Shown: piece after piece, positions 1-6,827 of the stretch | Layout of the letters: each line of letters begins with the position of its first letter | Position numbering within the stretch: position 1 is the stretch's first letter | Source of the DNA: Limisphaera sp. | Lineage (GTDB): Bacteria > Verrucomicrobiota > Verrucomicrobiia > Limisphaerales > Limisphaeraceae | Assembly (NCBI GenBank): GCA_025057755.1 | Contig: JANWVC010000027.1 | Location: 1 to 34,653, forward strand | Length of the DNA: 34,653 nt | Reading direction: 5' to 3' | Notes under the pieces: generated by a model | Databases searched by the model: none | Told to the model about the DNA's origin: nothing | The model's input: only the letters and a program-made list of their open reading frames with translations | Program-made: the position numbers and the translations under genes

Positions 1-2
1 GA

Positions 3-773
3 CCTGCCTCAGGTACTTACTTCTGTGCCTATGACGGCAATGGCAACGTAGCTGCGCTGGTCCAAGCGCAGGACGCGACCGTTTCCGGCAACTACGAGTA
101 CGGGCCGTTTGCAGAACCCATACGCATAACTGGACCGGCCGCCCGAGCAAATCCCTTCCGTTTCAGCACCAAGCGCACTGACGATACCACCGACCTTGCC
201 CTGTACGAATATCGGGCCTACAGTCCGACCCTCGGCCGCTGGATGAGCCGCGATCCCATCGGAGAACGGGGAAAGAACGACCTTTACGATTTTGCCCTTA
301 ACGATCCTCTCAATAAGTTTGACCCGGACGGACGGGACACGTACTGTCCCTATCCTTACCCACACTCTTGTTCTGACCCAGATACAAACCACTGGGGTGA
401 TCCGCCCTCCCTATCACTGGGTAAGGGATGTGGAAACTATCCAGACATCGTCCGGGCTGTTGAAGTAGCTAACAATGCAATGAAGCAGGGAGCATGCGCC
501 AAATGGTTCAAGGATCATGGATCCTTCGGTGTCAATTTCCGCGTCAACTGCCACGGGAAATGCAAATTGGTCTGCCTGCTTGGCGGGACGGCTTGGACCT
601 ACCCTGGGTTCAACCGGATCGGTTTGTGCCCTGAGAATCTTACAAGATTCGGTCCGAGCGGCATTGCTAGCTTGCTCATTCACGAAGCAGCACATCATTA
701 CTGTCCAATCATTGGCGGGGAGAAATGTGCGAACGAGGCTCAGTCAGTCTGTGGGGACTACGTGACCAACTAA
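3..773 (+). CDS. RHS protein 3' end with metallopeptidase-like C-terminal tip (partial)
   Basis: The frame is open from the window edge, so the 5' part lies outside; 256 residues are visible. Residues about 1-90 are the end of an RHS core: a YD-type repeat with DGNGN, then FRFSTKRTDD, YEYRAYSPTLGRW and the SRDPIG junction that normally closes the RHS cocoon. After the hinge (NDPLNKFDPDG) comes a Cys-rich tip of about 150 residues with no RHS similarity. Near its end is a hydrophobic helix with HEAAH (681-695) and a downstream NEAQ, which fits an HExxH...E zinc peptidase arrangement. In RHS families the tip is the secreted toxic part, so a peptidase toxin is inferred, not shown. A small membrane protein gene starts 15 bases after the stop. 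Certain for RHS, moderate for the peptidase. Confidence 0.85.
   Translation, partial: PASGTYFCAYDGNGNVAALVQAQDATVSGNYEYGPFAEPIRITGPAARANPFRFSTKRTDDTTDLALYEYRAYSPTLGRWMSRDPIGERGKNDLYDFALNDPLNKFDPDGRDTYCPYPYPHSCSDPDTNHWGDPPSLSLGKGCGNYPDIVRAVEVANNAMKQGACAKWFKDHGSFGVNFRVNCHGKCKLVCLLGGTAWTYPGFNRIGLCPENLTRFGPSGIASLLIHEAAHHYCPIIGGEKCANEAQSVCGDYVTN
156..262 (+). repeat. RHS core junction repeat, copy 1
   Basis: This DNA stretch encodes FRFSTKRTD...RDPIG at the end of the RHS core. It recurs in the same orientation at 2169-2275 and 3427-3533 with mostly synonymous or single-base differences. It marks the conserved/variable boundary of each RHS copy. Confidence 0.8.
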
Positions 774-788
774 TGGATAGACAAGGGC

Positions 789-1100
789 ATGGTTGAAATG
801 TTGCCAGATCGTCAGGTTCCGCATTCTTTTGTGCCGCGTGGCAAAGTGGCCGAAGCCTTGATAGTATCCCTCTTTATCCAAGCGTTTATACTACTTGGTC
901 TGGCCTGGGGCGAATTCCCGGGCGGCACTTCAAGCGTCCTTGGCGGGTTGGCGGCCTGCTACCTTGGGATGGACATCACGGTATGGTTGATAGGGGTAAG
1001 GTCGAGGATTCTGTCACGGCGTGTGGTACGCATTGGACTCTATTTGGCACAGCCGGTTGTCTGCGTCGGCTACGGAGTTATGCTGAACGTGCTCCGCTAG
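789..1100 (+). CDS. Small three-helix membrane protein, putative immunity protein 1
   Basis: A 103-residue protein not recognised as a named family. Three hydrophobic segments are visible at about residues 20-42, 48-67 and 80-101, so it is an inner membrane protein. It starts 15 bases after the RHS tip stop; a second in-frame ATG three codons later (798) could be the true start, and neither has a strong ribosome binding site. The place directly behind a variable RHS tip, and the same arrangement repeated twice more downstream with unrelated sequences, suggest a cognate immunity protein. That role is inferred from position only. Confidence 0.6.
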   Translation: MVEMLPDRQVPHSFVPRGKVAEALIVSLFIQAFILLGLAWGEFPGGTSSVLGGLAACYLGMDITVWLIGVRSRILSRRVVRIGLYLAQPVVCVGYGVMLNVLR

Positions 1101-1320
1101 CGGTAGGTATGATTTCTGGCTTCACGAAAAGGATTCACGGAGGATCGGTATTTGGTGTGTCCATCGGGGACAGTGCAACCCCTCGCCTTCAGGCAAAGAA
1201 TAATCGGCGAAGTCCTCACCAGAAGACGAGCGAAACATCCGTTGCTTCAGATCAGTCGAATTCATTCGACACACCATGAATGCACTGGCTTCAAGCCGGT
1301 GGTAGTTCAATTACAGGGGT

Positions 1321-1901
1321 ATGCACGGCTTTCATGGAAACAGGACTTCCACGAAGGCCGGTGGCGACGCGACGGTCGCGAACCTGCGGCTCGGCCAATT
1401 TCGTTGCCAATCTGCTCAACCAATAACGCAGCGCGATGTTCCCGGAGCGGTGGATATAACGGGCGTGGCGCTGGCGACCAACACCGTGTTTGTGAACGGG
1501 GACACGAACCTATATCGCAAAGTGGAGTATTTCCGCAAGGAGTTGAGCATGGATACCAGCCCTGCCCCGGTCTGGCAATTGGTCACGGTCAGTGGGGTTG
1601 GCGAACCGAGCGTGACCGGCAACGTGTTCGTCCCCAAAACCAACGAGGTCTTTACTTACGACCGGGATGGCAATCTCACCGGCGACGGCCCCTGGACCTT
1701 CGAATGGGATGCTGAGAATCGGCTTGTCCGAGTCCGAGCGTACCATCCAGTCCTATCGTGTCCCATCGGAAAGTCGAGGGGACTTATGACGCCAAAGGTC
1801 GCAGAATCCGGCAGACGACTTCTGACGGCAGCAGCGGCAACTGGATCGTGACTGAAGACTTGAAATTCGTGAGCGATGGCTGGCGTCATATTGCGGAGTA
1901 A
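1321..1901 (+). pseudogene. Disrupted RHS repeat fragment, 5' part of second RHS copy
   Basis: From about 1430 the frame starting at 1321 encodes RHS sequence (QPITQRDVPG, then TGVALATNT, KVEYFRKELS, FTYDRDGNLTGDGPW, WDAENRLVRV). Just upstream, NLLNQ lies in another frame, so one base is missing near 1425. After about 1740 the homology moves to frame 3 (TYDAKGRRIRQT, VTEDLKFVSDGWRHIAE). It then meets a TAA at 1899-1901 where the parallel copy at 4619-5167 has a Leu codon (VELNASNNA). Two frameshifts and one nonsense codon make this a decayed RHS segment. The same frame reopens directly after the TAA and continues into the next feature. The 220 bases upstream (1101-1320) show no recognisable coding sequence. 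Confidence 0.75.
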
Positions 1902-2915
1902 AACGCCACGAACAATGCGCTGGTGTGTTCTTGTGTTTGGGGACTTGATCTTAGCGGTTCGCTGGACGGGGCTGGAGGAGTTGGAGGGTTGCTTTGGGTG
2001 ACCGTAAATTCGGGAACCGCCATTGCCGCTTACTTCTTTGCCTATGACGGCAACAGCAACGTAACTGCGCTTGTCAAAGCGCAGAGTGGGACTGTCTCCG
2101 CCAACTACGAATATGGTCCCTTTGCCGAGCCGGTTCGGGTCACCGGCGCTGCCGCTGGCCAAAATCGCTTCCGTTTCAGCACCAAGCGGACGGATGAGAC
2201 CACCGATCTTGTCCTGTACGAATACCGCGCCTACAGTCCCAGCCTGGGACGCTGGCTCAGCCGGGATCCGATAGGACAGTTGCAGGGCGTGCTTGAAGCA
2301 TCTCGGACGCATGGCAGGGGGTTACAACGGCTGCCACTTACCAGAGTCGAGTGGTTCCAAACGATACAGGAACACTTTCGGCCGCAAAGCTCTTCGGGGC
2401 AATGCAAGCAATGCATGCTAACGGCCATTGCCCGGTTGATGAGCGAATCCGTTTATGAAGACTCCTTATATGATCGGAACCTGTACGTTTATGTCAACAA
2501 TTCGGCGCTAGCCTTATTCGATCCTCTTGGTCTAAAGGCATACGTATGTATCAGGCCTCTCAACTTTCCGGTACTTTGCAAGACTTGGATGTTCGTGCAT
2601 TGTTTCATAAAGACGGATGAATGCGGGCACTGGAATTTCAATGACGAGGGTGTGGGCGAGGAGCCGAATCCAGAAGGTGTCTGTGGAGAACAACCTAAGT
2701 GTGTGCCAATAGATTGCGAATGTTTGGATGAGAGACACCTTTGTCACGCGATAATAAGTTCAGCGAGTGACCCTGCTTGGGCACCGGCAACATGGACATT
2801 GACTGGCCACAATTGCTGCCATTGGGTAGACATGATCTTAAAGAAGAAAAAGTGTAAAGGAGTTGCTGAGCATTTTCCCGGATACTGGCTGCCTCCAGCG
2901 AAACGACCTTATTAA
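1902..2915 (+). CDS. RHS core end plus Cys-rich C-terminal tip (second cassette, lacks its own start)
   Basis: Frame 3 is open from the codon after the 1899 TAA to 2915, about 337 residues. The first 120 are RHS core (VWGLDLSGSLDGAGG, FFAYDGNSNVTALVKA, YEYGPFAEP, FRFSTKRTDET, GRWLSRDPIG). The hinge motif NLYVYVNN...FDPLGL follows only after an extra segment of about 60 residues. The tip of about 125 residues is Cys/His-rich (FVHCFIKTDECGHW, CECLDERHLC, GHNCCHWVDMIL). The late NC..W pattern recalls NlpC- or LRAT-like cysteine hydrolases, but this is a weak visual resemblance. With no start codon of its own and an upstream nonsense codon, it is probably a silent or orphan cassette. A membrane protein gene starts 8 bases later. 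Confidence 0.7.
   Translation, partial: NATNNALVCSCVWGLDLSGSLDGAGGVGGLLWVTVNSGTAIAAYFFAYDGNSNVTALVKAQSGTVSANYEYGPFAEPVRVTGAAAGQNRFRFSTKRTDETTDLVLYEYRAYSPSLGRWLSRDPIGQLQGVLEASRTHGRGLQRLPLTRVEWFQTIQEHFRPQSSSGQCKQCMLTAIARLMSESVYEDSLYDRNLYVYVNNSALALFDPLGLKAYVCIRPLNFPVLCKTWMFVHCFIKTDECGHWNFNDEGVGEEPNPEGVCGEQPKCVPIDCECLDERHLCHAIISSASDPAWAPATWTLTGHNCCHWVDMILKKKKCKGVAEHFPGYWLPPAKRPY
1935..2003 (+). repeat. RHS core repeat (WGLDLSGSLDGAGG segment), copy A
   Basis: This stretch encodes VWGLDLSGSLDGAGGVGGLLWVT. It is repeated in direct orientation at 4928-4996 with scattered synonymous differences, showing that the RHS cores in this region are paralogous copies. Confidence 0.75.
2169..2275 (+). repeat. 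RHS core junction repeat, copy 2
   Basis: Direct repeat of 156-262 and 3427-3533, encoding FRFSTKRTDET through RDPIG. Copies 2 and 3 are closer to each other (both read DETTDLVLYEYRAYSPSLGRWLSRDP) than to copy 1. Confidence 0.8.
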
Positions 2916-2923
2916 GAAGTTTT

Positions 2924-3229
2924 ATGGCCGCAGGTTCGTTGCATTTCAAGATAAGCCTAGCGATAGGAGCTGCTATCGGCATCTTGGGTGTTGGCTATAG
3001 CACGTACACTGCAATGCGTGGGATCGGGGATGGGGTTTGTGGGGCCTCGGCTTTTCTATTTGTTTTTGGCCTCCCTTTGTCGCTGCTTGAGATAGTGTTT
3101 GAGAACATCGGGCTGGTTAAAGGGACTTGGTCGGGGTTTATAGCTTTGAGCGTTCTGTATGTTGCAAATTGGACACTCTGGGGAACGTTGCTGGGGCTCG
3201 TAATTTGTAGGCTTGCTGGGAAAGAATGA
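2924..3229 (+). CDS. Small three-helix membrane protein, putative immunity protein 2
   Basis: A 101-residue protein of no recognised family. Hydrophobic segments lie at about residues 8-30, 38-62 and 70-96, with charged loops between and a basic end (RLAGKE). It starts 8 bases after the stop of the second RHS tip, as expected for a coupled toxin-immunity pair. Its sequence is unrelated by eye to the membrane proteins at 789 and 4139, although size and topology match. Its TGA overlaps an ATG at 3226, where the third RHS segment begins. The immunity role is inferred from position. Confidence 0.6.
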   Translation: MAAGSLHFKISLAIGAAIGILGVGYSTYTAMRGIGDGVCGASAFLFVFGLPLSLLEIVFENIGLVKGTWSGFIALSVLYVANWTLWGTLLGLVICRLAGKE

Positions 3230-3618
3230 GGACTGGGCCAAATGTTGGTGCAGTAAGCCTTCCACATCAGGTTCTACCCCTCACAAGCCACTCTATCGCT
3301 TGCGTCGGTAATGGCAAGGTGGTTACTGTGGTCAAGGCTGCTGACGGCACGGTGAGTGCATGCTACGAATCCGATCCATTTGGCCAGACGATTCACGCCA
3401 CTGGTCCGATGGCGAAGGAGAATTCCTTCCGTTTCAGCACAAAGCGGACGGATGAGACCACCGATCTTGTCCTTTACGAATACCGCGCTTACAGTCCCAG
3501 CCTCGGCCGGTGGCTAAGCAGGGATCCATGGTTGGAAGAAGGCTTCGCCTTTTTCGGAAGTCAGGAAAGTTCATATCCCGGAATCAATCGTTTATTCGAA
3601 GGGCAAGATTTTGGGTAG
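3226..3618 (+). pseudogene. RHS core fragment of third cassette, ends at an in-frame TAG
   Basis: From about residue 24 the translation is RHS core: VGNGKVVTVVKAADGTVSACYE, DPFGQTIHATGP, FRFSTKRTDET, GRWLSRDP. The first residues match no RHS sequence, so the core is joined abruptly to the end of the preceding membrane gene. The core is also shorter than its paralogues, lacking the WGLD...LLW segment. A TAG at 3616-3618 stops the frame just before YVFCSNQPVTTFDYLGL, the hinge that normally links RHS core and tip. The same frame then stays meaningful downstream, so this core and the tip at 3619-4122 once formed one protein. Confidence 0.7.
3427..3533 (+). repeat. RHS core junction repeat, copy 3
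   Basis: Third direct copy of the conserved core boundary also found at 156-262 and 2169-2275. It ends at RDP, after which the sequence diverges from the other copies. Confidence 0.8.
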
Positions 3619-4122
3619 TACGTATTTTGTTCGAACCAGCCGGTGACTACCTTTGATTACTTGGGGTTGCAACGCCCGAAGAATACTTGTAACTATTGGT
3701 AGCTTGTTCTTATCACAGTAATTGGTGCTGGCAAGGGAGGGTCCGCAGTAGCTGCTACTGGGGAATTAAGAGCTCATAAGTCGTGTTGTATGGACAACTA
3801 TGCAAACAAATATCTGTTCTGTGGCGTCGGCCTGGGAGGTGGTTTTAAGTGTGGAATTACAGTTGACCCAAGCGGCCAAGGCGAGTGGTGTGATACTCCG
3901 TGTGTTCCATGGGAAGCCCATAATGGAGTGGGGCGATTAAGCGCCTGGGGTGTTGGTTTTGCTAAAGCCATTGGTGCTGTCTGGGCTTCTACCCCGCAAA
4001 CATATCAGTATTTCGCCGGCACTGGGTGGGGACTCTCGCTCGGGTTAGTCACGAGCGTAGGGTATTGGGGTATTACGCTTGGTCTGTCGCAACCGATCGG
4101 CGGTGGAGATTGCTGCATGTAG
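3619..4122 (+). pseudogene. Gly-rich C-terminal tip of third RHS cassette, interrupted by TAG
   Basis: This is read in the same frame as the core at 3226. The first 27 codons give the RHS hinge (YVFCSNQPVTTFDYLGLQ) and then CNYW before a second TAG at 3700-3702. After it the frame is open to 4122. The tip is hydrophobic and Gly/Cys-rich (LVLITVIGAGKGGS, YLFCGVGLGGGFKCGITV, GWGLSLGLVTSVGYWGITLGL). It looks membrane-active or beta-rich; no enzyme motif is visible. An ATG at 3790 could give a 110-residue stand-alone product, but no ribosome binding site stands out. A membrane protein gene starts 16 bases after the stop. Two nonsense codons and no frameshift suggest recent inactivation or, less likely, readthrough. 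Confidence 0.6.
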
Positions 4123-4138
4123 ACAGGGAATTTCTGGC

Positions 4139-4522
4139 ATGAATAGCCGTAGAAAGGGTTACGTGCAAAGACTGCTCGACGCAGCAGTGGCGGTTTTATT
4201 CTGTGCTGGGCTGGCATTTTTCGCCAGTCTCATAATTCTTGTCTATCTGGGATATTATGAGAGTTTTGTTCGGCGGCGAGTGCTCGCGCCACTTGAGGCA
4301 ATTGGTTGGTTTGAAGAATGTGCTGGGATTGTAACCGCGTTTTTATTGCTAGCGTGGGTGACAATCGGTGGTGGCATGAATTCGCAGTTGTGGAAATGGT
4401 CGCCCCCGTTTTGGTTCTTTCGGAAACAACCGCGGGCAGTGCGACTGGCAGTTGTGATATTGTTGGTACTGGGCACGCTACTAGCCTCGTTTTCGCAGTT
4501 CTTGGGCTTGGCCCCCAATTAA
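4139..4522 (+). CDS. Small three-helix membrane protein, putative immunity protein 3
   Basis: The preferred start is the ATG at 4139, with an AGGGA element about 10 bases upstream and a 16-base gap from the third RHS tip. An earlier in-frame start at 4079 would overlap the tip. The product is 127 residues with a basic N-terminus (MNSRRKGY), hydrophobic segments at about residues 12-38, 60-78 and 100-124, and a charged loop (YYESFVRRRV). No family is recognised. It is the third small membrane protein placed directly behind an RHS tip, supporting an immunity role by position only. Confidence 0.65.
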   Translation: MNSRRKGYVQRLLDAAVAVLFCAGLAFFASLIILVYLGYYESFVRRRVLAPLEAIGWFEECAGIVTAFLLLAWVTIGGGMNSQLWKWSPPFWFFRKQPRAVRLAVVILLVLGTLLASFSQFLGLAPN

Positions 4523-4618
4523 TTGCGCGGGGAAATTGGGTCGTACTTTCACATTCTACATTTGTGGGTTGTCCATAACTATCAGCTTACTGCGAAAATA
4601 GCCGTTTGTTTTTGTTGA

Positions 4619-5167
4619 GCGCATGGAAAACAATTCGGCTGCGACCGTGACGGGAACATGACATCGGACGGCCGGTGGAATTACACGTGGGACGCTGAAA
4701 ACCGACTGCTCAAGGCCGAGAGCCGGGCTGATACGCCAGATGGTTCGTGGCGGAGAGTCGAGTGGACATACGACGGCAAGGGGCGTAGGATAGGCCAGAA
4801 GACCTTGCTGTGGACCAACAACACATGGCAGGTGGCTGAAGACCTGAAATTCCTCAGTGACCCGATGTCAGTCGGCCGGCACATTGTGGAGCTGAATGCG
4901 AGTAATAACGCACCTGTCCGCAGCTACGTTTGGGGCTTGGATGTGAGCGGGAGTCTTGATGGCGCTGGTGGAGTGGGTGGGTTGCTGTGGGTCACACTGA
5001 ACACAGGAACTGCCTCGGGTATTCACTTCTGTGCGTATGATGGCAACGGCAACGTAGCTGCGCTTGTCAAAGCGCGGGACGGGACTATAAGTGCGAGTGA
5101 TGAATACAGCTCATGTAGCGAGCGGCTTGGTCAAGTGCAATTGGTGTATCTCGCTGAGAGGCAGTGA
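4619..5167 (+). pseudogene. RHS core fragment without tip (fourth RHS copy)
   Basis: A TGA precedes position 4619. From there the frame reads CDRDGNMTSDGRWNYTWDAENRLLKAES, WTYDGKGRRIGQ, VAEDLKFLSD, SYVWGLDVSGSLDGAGG and YDGNGNVAALVKARDGTISAS, which is the same RHS core segment as 1660-2090. Homology ends around 5110, where EYSPFGEP is expected but SSCSERLGQVQL is found, and the frame stops at 5167. The FRFSTKR...RDPIG junction and any tip are missing. It is a truncated RHS core remnant with no start codon of its own. The 96 bases before it hold nothing recognisable. Confidence 0.7.
4928..4996 (+). repeat. RHS core repeat (WGLDVSGSLDGAGG segment), copy B
   Basis: Direct repeat of 1935-2003 encoding the same RHS core segment. 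It shows that this tipless fragment is a paralogue of the core in the second cassette. Confidence 0.75.
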
Positions 5168-6492
5168 TGGAAGCAGCTCTTACCGTTAAGGTCATGTAGA
5201 AAAGGGTGCAGAAATGGGTATTAGTGGACCTGATTATTGAAATGGCGCTTCCATGATGGAAGGTTGTGTTTTGGAGGCTTTGAGCGCTGGATGTTCGTTG
5301 GCTAAGGCGGCTGCACTGGGATCACAACAATGCCCATGAGCCAGAAGCCTATGGATTGCTTTGTTGACTACGGTGTTTTGGTGTCATTCAGTCAATGGAA
5401 GTAGAGATTGGTCCATGCGCATCCGTTGGGCTCAGCGGTGGCTCTCACGATGGATAACAGGTGGAGAGCAACGACCTTGGTGACGTCCCGTTTATGCAAT
5501 CTTGGTGCGACTGTGGAACCGAAGGTGAAATAGAGGGAAGCCATGGCACCAACCAAGTTACTGGTAGTGCTCCCGGGGAAGATCGGTTTCATGGTGAAGC
5601 TCGATATGAGGGCGAGTGTGTGTAGTGATTACGTGGATGCGAACGTGTAAGCCCAGGAGTAGTTTCTTTTTAAGGGGCCCAAGCTGGGATGGAATAGGAG
5701 CGCGTGGGCGCTTCGGGTGAAGGCAGGAAGTTTAGGAAGAAGCTTACTTTTTTTTGGCGACGCTGGAATGAATGGGACCGGTGGTAGACCAGAGCGGGGA
5801 AGGACATCCGAATGGTAGACACAGAGCACTGAGCGTCCTCATTGGCTGCCTGTTCTTTTTTTCAATGGCACTAGGTCGTGAACGATTGTCTTTGCGAATG
5901 AGCTGTGATGTTATCTGCCGTCGGAAAAGGGGCTGTAGGACAACGATCAAGCCTAATTGCGGGGCGATGCGATATTTCCCAACTGCAGCTCGAGGTAGTG
6001 TGGATGATGGGGTGGCTGGTGTCAGATGCATGTGGCGATTCACGGTCAACAGACTTCGAAGGTCAGCAGGGTAGTTCTTAAGTGTGCGGTGCGGCCTCGT
6101 AGGAGGCGCTGTTTGGCTGAATGGGGTGATGGGCGGAAGGACGAGAATGCAATGTCGGTGTCCTGCCGAGTGGGCAAAAGAGGCAGGCGAAGTGAGACCG
6201 GGGTGGGGGGAGTGCAGGCACCCGGACCTGTGCCATAGGCCTTCCGTTTGTCAGTCGCCGTGAAAAGCGCGCGGGCATGTAGAGGAGACGGCTTTTAGTG
6301 TTATAGTGTAGCAATCCCTTGAGAGATCTTTGTGCTTCCCGAGGGGACGCGTCCTTAGCCTGGACAGTGCCACGCCGTAAGGAGTCGCCGCAGCAGCAAC
6401 AGAGCCTGCCCCCTACCACCAGCGAGGCAGCAGCCGCACAGCGGCGGGGTAGCCGTAGGGCCGCTGGCGCTTTCAGGGAGGTGAGGCATTTA
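5168..6492. other. 1.3 kb stretch with no recognisable gene
   Basis: Only short ORFs with improbable composition are present, and none shows a family motif. The stretch contains a T-run near 5748 and a GC-rich, repeat-poor segment from about 6340 to 6480. I could not match any part to RHS sequence after about 5110 or to a transposase. It is best described as intergenic sequence, possibly gene remnants too decayed to read. I see no clear structured RNA, although a leader for the downstream genes cannot be excluded. Confidence 0.5.
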
Positions 6493-6564
6493 ATGAGCGA
6501 TTGCTACGATGTTGGCGCGCGTGGGTTTGTTTGGGGAAAACGGTTACGCCGGTTGTCCGGGTAA
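6493..6564 (+). CDS. Possible 23-residue small ORF with strong ribosome binding site
   Basis: The sequence GGGAGGTGA at 6476-6484 stands 8 bases before an ATG at 6493 that opens MSDCYDVGARGFVWGKRLRRLSG and a TAA. The peptide is strongly basic toward its end. No homologue is recognised. It could be a leader peptide for the magnesium channel gene 260 bases downstream or the start of a broken gene. Only the binding site and the in-frame stop support it. Confidence 0.25.
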   Translation: MSDCYDVGARGFVWGKRLRRLSG

Positions 6565-6827
6565 CAAATTGGGGTGGGGTCGGGACAGGGTGACCTGTCT
6601 GGATTGGCATTATACAGGATGGCTGTAGCAGAAGGTGGCGTCGGACGGAGCGAGAGGCGGCAGGGGAGTCATCGTCTTCGGGATGCGTGAGATGGCCGAG
6701 CGGAACGGTTTGGCAAGGCGCGCGGTGGGAGGGGAGGCGGTGCGGAACGCTTGCCAGTCGGGATGGGCCTTCGCAGACTTGGAGACTTGCAGAAGGCCAT
6801 GAACAGGATGAAGTGGATGGCAGGCGC

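Noticed and set aside
5772..6074. 100-codon ORF in the gap behind the RHS array
   Set aside because: Composition is unlike the neighbouring genes, there is no ribosome binding site and no recognisable motif.
6340..6490. Mg2+ riboswitch (M-box) or similar leader before corA
   Set aside because: The GC-rich stretch lacks the conserved M-box strings that I would expect; a covariance search would be needed to claim any riboswitch.
6687..6827. Longer CorA N-terminus from 6687
   Set aside because: The extra 47 residues are Gly/Arg/Trp-rich and do not resemble the family, while MIRSLVFTTQG at 6828 gives the normal length.
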